Positions 10,127 through 22,976 are shown, counted from the stretch's first letter. The stretch: 64,000 nucleotides of DNA from Ailurus styani (GCA_002007465.1 LNAC01001861.1:1-64000), one strand, 5' to 3'. Made by a program: numbers and translations. Notes: generated by a model not told the origin, from the letters alone.

Positions 10127-11225
10127 AACTGGTTTAAAAGTAGTAATCAAATTTTTGTGACATAAAACCATAGCCTTATAATTTACTTTTTCCATCCTTA
10201 CCCTGCTACAGGAAGCAAGCAAACCCCTCCCAACAATTTTTTTTTTTTAATTTCAGTTAGCTTTTTATATTGGTATTTACCTCCATACATTCAAAAAAAT
10301 TTGTGCATCCTCTTATCTTCTGATTAATCATAATTATTTTCCTTCTATTTTAGATGTAGACTGAGCTCTTTCCACTCTTATTCTTACTTCCTCCCACCAA
10401 ATAAATTATGTCTCAATTTCTAGATAAATATTTTTATTGTTGTTGCTGTACCTATATGTATAGTGTTCATTACTGAGCCAAGGAATGTACTATGACTTAA
10501 TTCTCTGTTTATATTTATTTCGCTTCTTGATAACAATCGTATCATATTTTCTTTTCTCTGTGTTCTTTGAATATCTAAGTGTTTCTACACATTCCAGGGC
10601 TCTTTAAAAACATCTTCCCATATAACTCATTAGATAGTCGAAAAGTCAGGTAATTTATTAGTTTTTTTCTCTTCTTCTTTCCCCTCCAGATCTCCATCTA
10701 GACATACAGTCTCCTGTTTCAGGCTATGCTAGTTGCTCTCCAGGCCTAACCACACATCTTGGAATTTACGTCACTTCCATTCAACAATCGTCTTCTCATC
10801 AGACATTCCCCTTGTATTTATTTTTGCTCAGTCTGTTTCTTAATTTTGGAAGAGTAGATTCTTCAGTAAGTTCTTGAAAATTGTACAAGACATGTGAAAG
10901 ATATGTTTTGTGAAGAGTTAAAATGAACTTTGTGGGGAAGCCGTACCTCTGGGAGGACACGATAAAGCATAAATGATGAGGTTCTCCAGAGCTCCATCAG
11001 GTTCTGAGAGCTCCCTCAGCCTGAAGAATGCAAAGGGCCTCTCTGAGCGCCCAGCACACATTTCTCATTAGGTCACAGGGAGCAATGATCAAAGAGGAGT
11101 TAGCGCAAAACCACACCTAGAGGTTCTATCTTCTGATTAACCATCCAGGTCTTTCTTTCACACTGTACATATTTCAGTGTGTTTGGTAACTTTTGTATTT
11201 CTTTCAGTATTCAATATTTGCAATA
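10127..11225. other. Unique sequence with a GC-richer patch
   Basis: T-rich unique DNA to about 10900, then a GC-richer patch at 10925-11115 ('tctgggaggacacgataaag', 'ctgagcgcccagcacacat'). I recognise no family and no long frame. The patch stands out from its surroundings and could be a conserved non-coding element, an eroded repeat or chance. Confidence 0.35.
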
Positions 11226-11229
11226 ATAC

Positions 11230-11348
11230 TGTGATATTTGACTCACATTGACTATGACTATTTTATAGGTGAAAAAATAGGGAATAAGAGTTACAGAAAT
11301 TGATCAAACTACACAACTAATAAGTGCTGAGACTTCCAAAGCTACGTG

Positions 11349-11350
<2 letters not shown>
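11230..11350 (-). mobile_element. MIR SINE
   Basis: 'ttttataggtgaaaaaatag', 'ttacagaaattgatcaaac', 'acacaactaataagtgctga' is the MIR core read antisense. The CA microsatellite begins at its right edge. Confidence 0.75.

Positions 11351-11351
<1 letters not shown>

Positions 11352-11388
<37 letters not shown>
11352..11388 (+). repeat. (AC)n microsatellite
   Basis: About 18 uninterrupted AC units, preceded by 'cgtgcat'. Likely polymorphic. Confidence 0.97.
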
Positions 11389-11389
<1 letters not shown>

Positions 11390-11391
<2 letters not shown>

Positions 11392-12120
11392 TATATTTAA
11401 ATATTCACTGCTTTTAAAACTCTATTTCTATTCATGAGCTTAAAAAATAAAAATTAAATAACCAAGGCCACCTTTTTAAATGTTTCATGAGTTTTCCTTT
11501 GTTCAAAATTGGTAATAGTAGCAACATTTTATGTTATTACTGCTGAGCCCCAAAAGCTCAGCTTTCTCTAAAGGTCAGCTAGAAATTTCAAAAGGGCAAA
11601 GCTGATTCTACACATGCAGTGCCTATGCAGGAGGATGTTGGGCGACGGCTCTCTGAATTGTTTCTCTCCTTAAATGAACCAATGCTCAAGGTACTTCAAA
11701 TTTCTAATCTGTCTCTTTTTTTAACCACATTGAGTTCAATAAAATTTGTTTTACAATTTAAGGTGAATAGCATTGTCCCTATAAAGCTGAAACATTAGTA
11801 TAATAGTTATTGGAATTTCCTGAGCAATGTTGATACAGTATGAACATTACCCACTGAAATAAAAATACATTAATGAGGAGAAAATAAACCCACTTTCATT
11901 TGTTCAACAACTACATCGTTAATGTCCCTGGGGCTACTACCCTTCTGACATTCCTGCTACACAGATGAGCAAGCTATCCTGTATTCAAAGCAGTAAATCG
12001 CCCACTTACAAAATGAATGTATATGCTGATAACTTAAATGCATTGTAAGAATTATGATCTTCGTTTTATAAAGTACTGTGTGATATGGCACAATCTATAA
12101 TATGTACAGCTAGGAAATAA
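11390..12120. other. Unique sequence
   Basis: AT-rich with no recognised feature. Confidence 0.4.
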
Positions 12121-12134
12121 AAACAGGAATAAAA

Positions 12135-12330
12135 GAGTGCCTGAGTGGCTCATTCGGTTAAACATCTGCCTTCAGCTCTGATCACCATCCCAGGGTCCTG
12201 GGATTGAGCCCCGCATAAGGGTCCCTGTTCAGTGGGGAGCTTGCTTCTCTCTCTTCCTCCACCTGCCACTCCCCCTGCTGTGCTCTCTCTCTCTCTGTCA
12301 AGTAGATAAATAAAATCTCTAAATAATAAT
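12135..12330 (+). mobile_element. Can-SINE, arctoid-type, 14-bp duplication
   Basis: The head 'gagtgcctgagtggctcatt' is mutated, and the body 'ctgccactccccctgctgtg' is the older caniform type. The target-site duplication 'aaacaggaataaaa' is still perfect (12121-12134 and 12331-12344). Confidence 0.95.
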
Positions 12331-12344
12331 AAACAGGAATAAAA

Positions 12345-13443
<1,099 letters not shown>

Positions 13444-13589
13444 ACTCAACTCTGGGAATAAAACTACTCTTCCTTGGGAATGCTTTAACTTCAGCCTTTC
13501 CCTCACGACTTACCTATGTGGAGAGTATATCACAGAGTATCTGGGAAACAGTATCGGCTGAGAGAAACTCAGGCACATCCCCACAGAGT

Positions 13590-13689
13590 GTAGAGCCAAA
13601 CACAGGGCTCAGTTTCATGACCCTGAGATCATGACCTGAGCTGAAATCAAGAGTTGGTTGCTTAACCAACTGAGCCACACAGGTGCCCC
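13590..13689 (-). mobile_element. Can-SINE head fragment, old
   Basis: Only the tRNA-derived half is left, on the minus strand: 'ccctgagatcatgacctgag', 'ttaaccaactgagccacaca', 'ggtgcccct'. The CT block and A-tail are missing. The 'ttaaccaactgagccac' head is the older pre-mustelid form. Confidence 0.85.
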
Positions 13690-13839
13690 TCAAGTATGTC
13701 CTTTTACACATAATCTAAGGCTAGCAAATATACAATATTTTGGTTGTGCCCCCATATAGAAATTCAGATTCCAATCACATGTTTGATATCTTCTTGATAC
13801 TTTATTCTGGTTATATCTAAGAAATTAAATCAGGATGTT

Positions 13840-14160
13840 AAAAGATATTTTCACACCCATGTTGGTTTCAGTATTATTCACAATAGCTAAGAGAAAGAAG
13901 GAAGCAACCCAAGTGCCCATAGAGGCATGACTAGATAAACAAAATATGGCACATACAAACAATGAAACATTAATCAGTCTTTAAAAAGGACATTCTCTCA
14001 CATGCCACAACACGGATCGCCCTTGAGGATGTTATGCTGACTATAATAAACTAGTTCACAAAGATATAAACACCTTATGTTTCCACTTACATAAAATATC
14101 TAGAGTAATCAAAGTCACGGAAACTGATATTTTAAGTCAAGAGTATCAAAGGTTTGGAGG
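13840..14160 (+). mobile_element. Ancient L1 fragment (end of ORF2 / 3' UTR)
   Basis: 'attattcacaatagctaaga', 'aacccaagtgcccatagagg', 'aaatatggcacatac', 'cttgaggatgttatgctgac' and 'tatgtttccacttacataaa' follow the well-known mammalian L1 3' order in sense orientation. It is diverged and does not encode protein. Confidence 0.8.
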
Positions 14161-15460
14161 ACTTATATGTCAATTTCCTGGCATCATTTTCCTTATTTGG
14201 CATTTCAGATGTGGACAAGTAAGAACTAACATTTAATCAATATCTACTGTATGTCATATGCCATAGTGAGCAACTACCATCCCCCCCTCCCAATGTTTAT
14301 TGCTTTTTCCAACAATGTCATATCCTAGTACCTCCTTTTTAGAGTTGTGGAAATGGAAAATCACCAAAAATTGATATGTTCTAGTATTGGATGACTGGGC
14401 AGTGAGTAAACAAATGCTGGAATACATTAGTTACGGGATCAGCATTCCAAGTCTGACTTTCCTCTGTAGAAATGTGTTAACAAGAAATGAATAAGCCTAA
14501 AATAGGCAGAAATTGTGGCCCAGAACCTAACCAAATTCCACATTAACTGATCAGAGCTGATCCACATAGAACAATGTGAAGAACAGAGAATAAAGTTTGA
14601 ATATTTGCTATGATAACCATCCTTCTCCCCAGTCACCTGGAGGAGAAAAAAAAAAGAAGAAGAAGAAGAAGAAATGCATATTCAGGTCCAGGTAGTATAA
14701 CTCAAATCCAATTCCTATGTCAATTAGAGAGGTAGAGGTAAGTACCATGCCAAAAGCCACAAACAAAGGAGAGATAGATCTAGCTATGTACAGTTCCTGA
14801 GTCATGGAGCAGATCTGTAAGAAACTTCTGAAATCTGGGATCTGGATCTAGCTCCATTTAAGTAGGGTGAGTATATAGTGTATCCTTTAAAGTGGGGGCA
14901 CTTCTGAGAATTAAAAAGTACCCAATTAATACTTAGATTTGGAGAAGAGTCATAACCCAGGACTGCACCACCAAATCCAGTATGAGTTCGCCATGTATAT
15001 ATAACACTATGTCACCCCTCTGAGGGCTTCAGAGTTTGTTCTGATGCCAGTTATTAACCATCCCATTTTGCAAGTTCCCCAGGTCATTTGTACTCCTCAA
15101 CTAGTGCCCTAGACAAACTTGTGTCATCAACACTTCCACATCCCCTAAATTATTTTCTGTCAAAAGGAAAGTTAGCTAGCTTTGAGACAGCAGCCCACTC
15201 CACCACTGGGGGAGAATAAGTCTCAGAAATAGAATATTTTATCTCATGCGTAAAGTCAACAAATTAGTCCTGAAAGCATAAGAAAAATCCAAGCAGAGGT
15301 TTTAAATTCTCAGAGACAAATCCTCCACATCCACAGGACACTTCAACAGAAAGAATGATAAAACAGCCCTAAGATTCCCAATTGTGTCTTTCCCTCTTAC
15401 AAATTAACGCTCCATAACATTAACTCTTGATGATTCTGCTGAAGAAATCTTCTGATAAAT
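14161..15460. other. Unassigned sequence with short AAG run
   Basis: About 1.3 kb with no family I can name. An A-run followed by five AAG units sits at 14645-14673. The portion 14940-15350 is somewhat GC-richer and could be an eroded transposon. Confidence 0.4.
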
Positions 15461-15464
15461 ACCT

Positions 15465-15655
15465 CTTTGAGGCTGTTAAAAAAACTGAGGGTTATGGAGG
15501 GGAGGGAGGTAGGGGGATGGGTGAGCCTGGTGGTGGGTATTAAAGAGGGCACGTATTGCATGGAGCACTGGGTGTGGTGCATGAACAATGAATCTTGGAA
15601 CACTTCCAATCTTGGAATCTACATTCATCATTTGGATCCCAAACTCTGAGTCGAT
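15465..15655 (+). mobile_element. Carnivore L1 3' UTR fragment
   Basis: 'aaaaactgagggttatggag', a G-rich stretch at 15497-15541, 'gtgggtattaaagagggcac' and 'gagcactgggtgtggtgcat' match the carnivore L1 3' UTR in sense. The G-rich stretch has at least four G-runs and could form a quadruplex. No clean A-tail is visible. Confidence 0.75.
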
Positions 15656-16000
15656 CTCTCAGACATCTCTTTGGTTATGTGCATTTCCCCTTTGTTCCAT
15701 GTTTGGTCAAATTCTGTCTGGGAATTAAATACTTTCAGCACAGCAATAATGTTTCCATTTTTGTGAACCCAAAACATATGATCACTAATCAGAGCCATCA
15801 ACAGCGTAAAATGACAATGAGTCACATTTTCAGACATAAAAAAGGACTCTGATGTTGTGGATAATTGCTGCAGCATTATTGTGGGAAAAGATAGAATTTC
15901 TTTTAGAGTTCTAAAATATTGAATGTAGTTTTCATGGCTTTGTCACTGCTTTAAAGTATTTTGGAAAGCAGGGGACCCTTACTTTTAATAACACATTGAG
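15656..16000. other. Unique sequence
   Basis: Overlapping short frames occur on both strands (up to 85 codons), with no domain and no coding signature. Confidence 0.35.
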
Positions 16001-16004
16001 ACCA

Positions 16005-16130
16005 ATGTCTTCTTTTCAGAGTCAGAGCAAGTGAATTTCAGGGAAGGAAGGAATAGAGTCACTTCACATCCTACAGCTAGTGAGAATCAGAAGTCAGAAC
16101 AGGAGCTTTGGCAGGACTGAGTCCCTGGCT
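16005..16130 (-). mobile_element. Probable MIR fragment
   Basis: 'cacatcctacagctagtgag' and 'aatcagaagtcagaacagga' resemble the antisense MIR block 'cacacagctagtaagtggc'. Confidence 0.5.
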
Positions 16131-16695
16131 CACTGCATTTGTACCAACATCTTTGCCCTCATAACCATCTGTGTCACTCTGATACCTGGCAGTACCGCTA
16201 ATTTTAATATCACTGGTTTTCTTCTCTATATGCCATCCTATAATCTCTATTTGAGTCTCATATGGTAATAGTGACCTTCTCTTGCCCTCTGTATCCTCTG
16301 GCCTTAGTTTTTCTATGTGTATAATCTTGGTCTCTTTTTATCCTCTATTTAAAAATGCATTTATATAGTTTAACCTTTGGTAACATGCATATGTAATAGA
16401 ACAGGCTTAAGAAAATGTCTCTGATCTTTCTTATTCCTCTTTCTCTTTACATTTCCCTACACTTATAAACTGAATAAAAACGATTAAGGGTACAACACAG
16501 GTTTTTTGGTTGTTTTTTTTTTAAAGAAACAAAATAGTAGAATAGATAGTTTTAAGGCTTACTGTGACACTAAGATGCTCAGGTCCACATGTTAAAGACA
16601 ATAAAACTGAGAGCCTTATAGGAGAGATTTTAGGAATTCTCTCTGGAGTTTGGCAAGAGTCATAATTCTAACTGTTCTCTTGGCCAATATCCACT
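16131..16695. other. Unique sequence
   Basis: AT-rich, with no recognised repeat or gene. Confidence 0.4.
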
Positions 16696-16699
16696 TTCT

Positions 16700-17050
16700 T
16701 TTCCATTACATTCTCATCCAAGTGCTGAACTGATATTCCTAAAATACAAAATGCATCATTTCATTTGCCAGTCTAAATGTCTTCTGTGAATTCCTATTGC
16801 TCAGAGACAAAAAGATGAATTTATTGACTTTGAGGCCCTTCCCTAATCTGTCTTACTGTCTTTCACCTTTCCACTTTTGCAGCCTATGTCTGGTCCTTGA
16901 CCAAAACACATATATGATGCTTCAAGGGAAAAAAAAAATCCTTCAATATACCATGATTCCCTTATGTCTCGATGATTCTGCACACACTTCCTTCTGCCTC
17001 AACTTTATCTCTTTTTTTTTGACTAGGAAATTCTTTTCACTCATTCAGAT
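16700..17050 (+). mobile_element. L2 LINE 3' region
   Basis: The order 'aatgcatcatttcatttgcc', 'gaattcctattgctcagaga', 'ttgaggcccttccctaatct' and 'tctgtcttactgtctttcac' follows L2 3' sequence in sense. The 89-codon frame at 16797-17066 is a by-product of this remnant. Confidence 0.65.
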
Positions 17051-17104
17051 CAAATGCTGGCCTTAGAATTCCTATAACATCTCTACCTTTACACTCATTA
17101 TTTC

Positions 17105-17260
17105 TTTAGTCATCTATTCACTCAAAATACCTGACAGCTTGTGTCTAGGTGCCAAACCATTGTTGAGATATCAGAGAGACAATGTTGAACAACACACATG
17201 TTTGGCACTTACATTCTAGAGAAAAAGTAGAAACTTAAAAAATAATAATAAACAAGTAAT
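17105..17260 (+). repeat. Probable ancient mammalian repeat
   Basis: 'ggtgccaaaccattgttgag', 'gacaatgttgaacaacacac' and 'cttacattctagagaaaaag' recall the same ancient family as 6075-6250. Class unresolved. Confidence 0.4.
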
Positions 17261-17799
17261 ATGTTTTAAAGTAATAATAAAAGCAATAAAAAAAAAAAGA
17301 ACAGGACAATAGTTTAAAAAGTCAGAGAAGAGTGAAGAATACCATAAACTTAATTATTACAGGGACATCTTTTAGAAAATGATCCTTGAGAGAAGAACCA
17401 AAATGAGTAGAGGGAAACAGAGGTTCAAGTACACAAAATAAAATGCAAAGGACCTAAGTGGAACCAAGCCTGCCCTTTTTGAAAGACAGGCAAATAAAAA
17501 CAGAAATAAAAATGTTTTGACTAGAATGTGGTAAGCAAATGGAAACTGGCACCCTGCTCTCAAGGGGGTTAAAAAAATCCACATATCCTCTTCTTTCAGT
17601 GTTCTTATAACTATTTTATATAACATTATTAAACCATTTTTCATAGTTGTTTTGCTTTGTATAGCCAAATATCAAAATCCCCTATCAGATTATGAGATAC
17701 TTCCACAAGAGTACACCTTATACTTTTATCATATTTCTCTGGGCCGAAAAAGGCCTAAGAAAACACACAAGGTATGCAGACCCATTTATTCACTTATCT

Positions 17800-18010
17800 A
17801 TGTTTCTCTTTATTCCATAACTGTTTATTAAGAGGCCCACATACAGCAGGTACTATGCAAAGGCACAGGATAAACTGGAGAACAAAGATTATCAAAGTCC
17901 CTAACTTTATTATAGAATTCACAATCTTGTAGGAGATTCATTGAACAAGGACATCCAATAATATAAGATTGAAACACAGTAAGTAATGTAAAGGAGAGAT
18001 ACATGTGTTG
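17800..18010 (+). repeat. Probable ancient mammalian repeat
   Basis: 'tactatgcaaaggcacagga', 'gagaacaaagattatcaaag', 'tccctaactttattatagaa' and 'tcacaatcttgtaggag' resemble 6075-6250. Diverged, unnamed. Confidence 0.45.
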
Positions 18011-18778
18011 TAGTCAGGGAATCAGAAAGATACCGCGGAGTAGATTGTAAACTACAATCTGAAGGAAGAACAGGACCTCATTACAGAAAATCTGGGTTGA
18101 AAAAACAGCTTAAATAAAGGATTGATATGGAGGACAAGATTTGAGGCCCTAACAGAAAGCTAGCTTTTTAATACCATACAAAGGATTTTGGCTTCTATTG
18201 CAAGAACAATGGGAAATCACTCATTTCATCTCAAGTAACTACCTGAGTTTTAACGAATTTTAATTAATTCACTCAGGGAGCATTTTGAGGGTCTATTCTA
18301 TGGCTATTCAGTTTGAATGTCCTCACCTCCCTTGACTATAACCATGAGCTACTTTAAAATAACAAAGCAGAGTGACTTCTCTGACAAAAACATGATGTAA
18401 AATGGCCTTCCTGTATTGGATTCCTTTGAATCTGAAGGATTCGAAAGGGTAACTTTCCAACTTCTCCCATCTATAAGCTTGTGTTCATGTCATTCACATG
18501 ACTTTTATTGCCCCCCAAATGCAGTGTTATCACTTGTTTTTGTACCTTTGAACCTCTGTGCATGTGTGCTGCCACACGTGAATGCATTCTTGATGGAAAG
18601 AACAATTCCCTGGCTTACAACAAGAGATCGGGCATCTCTTGAAGGTTCATGTATACCAGATTTATGATCTGGGATAACCAATGACAATCTGATCAATCTC
18701 TCTTGCTCAGCAAGAAACTGTTACTATTTTAGATGGGGGATAGAAGGCCTTGTGGTATATTTTTAAGGTTTTTCCTTC
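18011..18778. other. Unique sequence
   Basis: No recognised repeat. Opposite-strand frames of 83 and 63 codons overlap at 18416-18696 without domains. Confidence 0.4.
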
Positions 18779-18793
18779 AAAAAATTTTTTCTT

Positions 18794-18993
18794 GGGCGCC
18801 TGGGTGGCTCAGTGGGTTAAAGCCGCTGCCTTCGGCTCAGGTCATGATCCCAGGGTCCTGGGATCGAGGCCCGCATCGGGCTCCCTGCTCAGCAGGGAGC
18901 CTGCTTCCCCCTCTCTCTCTGCCTGCCTCTCTGCCTACTTGTGATCTCTCTCTGTGTCAAATAAATAAATAAAATCTTTAAAAAAAAAAAAAA
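18794..18993 (+). mobile_element. Can-SINE, mustelid-type
   Basis: The young full-length copy runs from 'gggcgcctgggtggctcag' to a long A-tail. The flank 'aaaaaattttttctt' (18779-18793) recurs at about 18994-19008 with one extra T, consistent with a duplication at an A/T-rich site. Confidence 0.96.
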
Positions 18994-19009
18994 AAAAAAT
19001 TTTTTTCTT

Positions 19010-19540
19010 ATTTTTGGTAAAATCAGTCACAGGAAATAGACGATCCTGCCAATCATAATTGACAGTTATGATCCTGCTAGTGCCTTTAGGAACAGGACTC
19101 AAAATTTGGAAGACTGTCTATCTATAGCCCAAACCACCCTATATCTTGCATATAGTTTATACAGGCAGACATACCCAAAGCCTCTTAGAAATAATTTAAG
19201 TGTCTTCTAAGGAAAAAAAAAAAAAAGATGGAAATGAATCAGGAATAATGTCACCATACTGGGCACAATGTTCTAGTTTTATTATGACAACAGTCAGAGC
19301 TTCTGTACAAGATGTGGTTGTTTTATTGGACCCTGCTGACCACTAACTGACAAAGCTAGAGAAATGTCCATGGAAAAATAGGAGCAAAAAAAGAAGAGGC
19401 AAAGGAAAGAAAAGTCACAGAATTCATCTTTTTACTTTTTTTCTTTAAGCGTAGACAAATTTTTCATTTGTTAAAAGCTGTATGTGTATGAAAAATAGAA
19501 TCCTACATGGCCTTTGCTTTATTTATTCATTATAATGTGG
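19010..19540. other. Unique sequence
   Basis: No repeat or gene recognised apart from short A-runs. Confidence 0.4.
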
Positions 19541-19544
19541 TTTC

Positions 19545-19725
19545 ACACCTCAGCATTACTGACATTTGGGGCCAGCTGATGTGTTTTGATCGACCCCCCT
19601 GTGCACTACAGCACGTACAGCCGCAACTCTAACCTCAGCTCCCTTCTGACCCCTGGTGGTGTCAATCGAAAATGTCACCATACGTTGCCAAATGTTCCCT
19701 GGGAGCATCAGTGAGAACCACACCA
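19545..19725 (-). mobile_element. MER20 hAT-Charlie element
   Basis: Read antisense: 'ctgacatttggggccagctg', 'ccccctgtgcactacagcac', 'aatgtcaccatacgttgcca', 'aatgttccctgggagcatca' and terminal 'gtgagaaccac' follow MER20 closely over nearly its full length. It keeps a few CpGs, unusual for so old an element. Some MER20 copies are known to act as enhancers in placental mammals; nothing here shows activity. Confidence 0.75.
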
Positions 19726-19839
19726 TTACAAAATGAATTAACGATCTCATGTGAACAAAGAAATATACTAAACAATTCATCATTCTGTATTCTCTATGCT
19801 TTTATCCATATGTCTATGTATGAAGACATGAGATTGTGT

Positions 19840-20245
19840 ATTATGTGTATCTTATAGGTACGATTCTTACATTATCTCATTTAATCCTCACAGATACTAT
19901 TTTTTTTAAGACTTATTTATTTATTTGAGGGAGAGAGAGAGAGACAGACAGAGGAAGTAGGGGGAGGGTCAGAGGGAGAGGGAGATAAGCGGACTCCCTG
20001 CTGAGCAGGGAACCCAATGCAGGACTCCATCCCAAGACTATGAGATCATGACCTGGGCTGAAATTAAATGTCCCAAGCTTAACCGAATGAGCCACCCATG
20101 CTTCCCCCTCACAGATATTCTAGAAGCAGATACTATTTCCCACATTCAACTCATGTGAAAACTGAGGTTTGAAAGATTAAAAAACTTGTTTTAAATCCAT
20201 AAACACTTAGAGGTAGAGCTAGGAAAACAGCAACAACAACAACAA
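19840..20245 (-). mobile_element. MIR SINE split by a Can-SINE
   Basis: The left part 'cattatctcatttaatcctc' and the right part 'tcatgtgaaaactgaggttt', 'taaatccataaacacttaga', 'ggtagagctaggaaa' form one antisense MIR. The Can-SINE at 19899-20106 interrupts it. Confidence 0.75.
19899..20106 (-). mobile_element. Can-SINE inserted in MIR
   Basis: The minus-strand copy has a T-rich left end (A-tail), a GA-rich body and head complement 'gagccacccatgcttcccc'. The duplication 'cctcacagata' lies at 19886-19896 and 20107-20117. The 'gaggaagtagggggagggtc' body is the older caniform type, so the order is MIR first, then this SINE. Confidence 0.93.
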
Positions 20246-20247
20246 CA
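20231..20247 (+). repeat. Short (CAA)n
   Basis: About five CAA units at the right edge of the MIR. Confidence 0.8.
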
Positions 20248-20411
20248 CTTTCCATAAACTACTGACAGACTGAATATTCTGACTAAATATAAACTAATGT
20301 GATATCCAAGTTTTACAACTAAAACTTTGAAAATCACTCATTACCTTCATTCCATTTCAACCCTAGACACAATAGAAGTCTCTCATATACAAAAAGAGTT
20401 AACATATTCTT

Positions 20412-20609
20412 TTTTTCTTTTTATAAATACTTTATTTATTTGACACAGAGAGAGAGATCACAAGGAGGCAGAGAGGCAGGCAGAGAGAGGGGGAAGCAGG
20501 CTCCCCACTGAGCAGGGAGCCTGATGCAGGGCTTGATCCCAGGACCCTGAGATCATGACCTGAGCCAAAGGCAGAGGCTTTAACCCACTGAGCCATCCAG
20601 GCATCCCTG
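20412..20609 (-). mobile_element. Can-SINE, mustelid-type, 11-bp duplication
   Basis: Minus-strand copy with mustelid 'gaggcagagaggcaggcag' body and head complement 'gagccatccaggcatccc'. The duplication 'aacatattctt' is at 20401-20411 and 20610-20620. It lies head-to-head with the plus-strand SINE at 20741. Confidence 0.95.
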
Positions 20610-20619
20610 AACATATTCT

Positions 20620-21000
20620 TAAGCACTTTCATGTCATGTTTCCCTCAGACCCCTCATCATAACTCTATGAGCAGCATAGTAGAGGTCATTTTGCTCATTT
20701 TACAGCTATAATAATTGAATGTCAAGAAGGCAGAATGGTAGGGCGCCTGGGTGGCTCAGTGGGTTAAAGCCTCTGCTTTCGGCTCAGGTCATGATCTCAG
20801 CGTCCTGGGATCGAGCCCCGCATCGGGCTCTCTGCTCGGCAGGGAGCCTGCTTCCCCCTCTCTCTCTGCCTGTCTCTCTGCCTGCTTGTGATCTCTCTCC
20901 CTCTGTGAAATAAACAAATAAAATCTTTAAAAAAAAAAAAAAAAAAGAAGGCAGAATGGCTTATATAGGGCTTATAGTTTGTATGTAACAGAAACTGGAT
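20620..21000 (-). mobile_element. MIR fragment split by a Can-SINE
   Basis: 'taactctatgagcagcatag', 'cattttgctcattttacagc' before the SINE, then 'ttgtatgtaacagaaactgg' after it, fit an antisense MIR. Diverged. Confidence 0.5.
20741..20944 (+). mobile_element. Can-SINE, mustelid-type, 15-bp duplication
   Basis: The young copy starts 'gggcgcctgggtggctcag'. Its duplication 'aagaaggcagaatgg' is perfect (20724-20738 and 20945-20959). It sits in an older MIR-like sequence and faces the minus-strand SINE ending at 20609. Confidence 0.97.
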
Positions 21001-21062
21001 CCATCTTATATATTAATATATATTGCATATATATATACATACATATGCATACATGTATGTGT
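20995..21062 (+). repeat. AT-rich imperfect (TA)n/(TACA)n tract
   Basis: 'tatattaatatatattg' then 'catatatatatacatacata' and 'catacatgtatg': imperfect low-complexity DNA. Confidence 0.8.
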
Positions 21063-21715
21063 GGCTGAGTATCACAACATCCAGACATGTCTTTGCATAT
21101 AAATTTTGAATAATTAAGTTCATCTGACAGCATTGCAGAATCCCAGGAAATGAGAAATAAATCTTGCTTTCTTTTCTTCTTTACTTAGTCAGCATTAGAA
21201 CTTATTTATTAGGACTTAGCACACACTTTTAAAATTAGATTTAATTTTTTATCATAGTGAATGGATTATGATTATCTGTGTTTCAATGTGAATCACATTG
21301 GATGACGATAAACATACACAAACCCTTATCCAGAAGTGAAGATTTTATGAAGATACTGGAGGAGTATGGAGAAGAAACAGCAGAAAGGATGTGGGATGCA
21401 GAATGAAAAAAATTTTCTAAGACAGAATCTTATAAGATTGGAGGATTAATATTGGAAGTCTATGGGAGATACAGTCATATTCTTGGGAAGGATTAAATGA
21501 GAGGGACTTCCATGGTTTGGCTCTAGAATAAATCCATTTGGCAGTGTCAGTCAAAGGAGAATTCAGAAACCAAAGAAATTAGAAGATATCCTTTTGAGAG
21601 ATAGAGAAGTATTCAAATGGGAAAAGTGCAGAGATGCCACTAGGAGATTTATAGCAGGAGTACAAGCATGTGATCATCATACAGGGTAAAATTAAAATAA
21701 TCCAGACTTTAATTT
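21063..21715. other. Unique sequence
   Basis: No recognised family. It precedes the 3'-side boundary of the long L1 remnant. Confidence 0.4.
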
Positions 21716-21719
21716 TTAT

Positions 21720-22976
21720 TTGTTTCTCAAACCTTATTGGTATTCAATGAGTACAGCTCCTTCATGTTTTAGGGAAGACTGTTTCCATAAATGTCACTTG
21801 GGTCAAGGTGGTCGATACTGTTGTTGAAATGTTCTATAAACTTACTGGTTTTCTATTTGTTCTGTCAATTATTGACATAGTAGTAAAGCTCTCTGACTAC
21901 AATTGTAAATTTGTCTCTTTCTCTGCACAGTTATATTATTTTTGATTCATGTGTTGGAAGGTACATAAAAGTTCAGCAAAAAATTCACCTTTATAATTAT
22001 GAAGTCATCTCCTTTGGCTATGGTAACATGTTTGCTCTGAAACCTACTGGTTTAATATTATGTAATATTAATATTAACATCCAGTTTTTAAAATCAACAT
22101 TAACATGGTATATCCTTTTCCATTATTTTAATTTTAATCTATTTGTTTCTTTAATAAAGAGTATGTTCTGCGGCCAGTATAGTGCTGGATCTTGCTTCTT
22201 TAACCCATGGCTATTTATTGTTTGTAGTTAATTTGAATTTTATGTAATTAGTTTTACACCTATCAATTGATTACTCACTTTGTATCTGTCTCATCTGCTT
22301 ATGGTTCCTTTTCTTCTCTTTTTCTACTGTCTTTGGATTAATTTAGTATTTTTTTCATGATTCTATTTTATCTCTGTTTTGGGAGCTTATTAGCTATCAC
22401 TCTTCATTTTGTTATTTTAGAGGTCTTTGTAGGATTTACAGTAGCCATCATAATTTTTCAAAATCTACTTCAGGTGATATCCTTTCATGTTTAATATAAG
22501 AAATTTATAGTAGTACAGTTATATTTCTCTCCTCTCAAAATGTGTGTTCTTGTCATAATTAGTTTCTACATATGCTAATAAAACTCCTCACTAACTTGTT
22601 AATATTTTTGTTTAAACAGGCAATTGCTTTTAAAGAAATTTAAATGAAAGGAAAAATACCTTATGCATTTGCCCATATAGTTCTTATTCCAATGCTCTTT
22701 GTTCATTTGTGCAGATGTAAATTTTCAAATGGTACACTTTTCCTTCTGTCTAAAGGACATTTGTATAAACTTTCTTATAATGTGAGCCTGTTGGTGATTA
22801 AATCTTTCAGCTTTTGTATATTGGAAAAAGTATTTATTTTCTATTTTGATGAATATTTTTGCTGGGTAAAGAATTCTAGGTTGCTAGTTTTGTTTTTTTA
22901 GTACTTTAAATACATTATTCCACTATCCTCTTGATTGCATTATTTCTGATGAGGTTTCTGCTGCCATTTTCATTGC

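Noticed and set aside
20231..20247. Short regular repeats considered as a CRISPR-like array
   Set aside because: Here and at 62307-62324 these are simple CAA repeats with no spacers, and the genome is mammalian.
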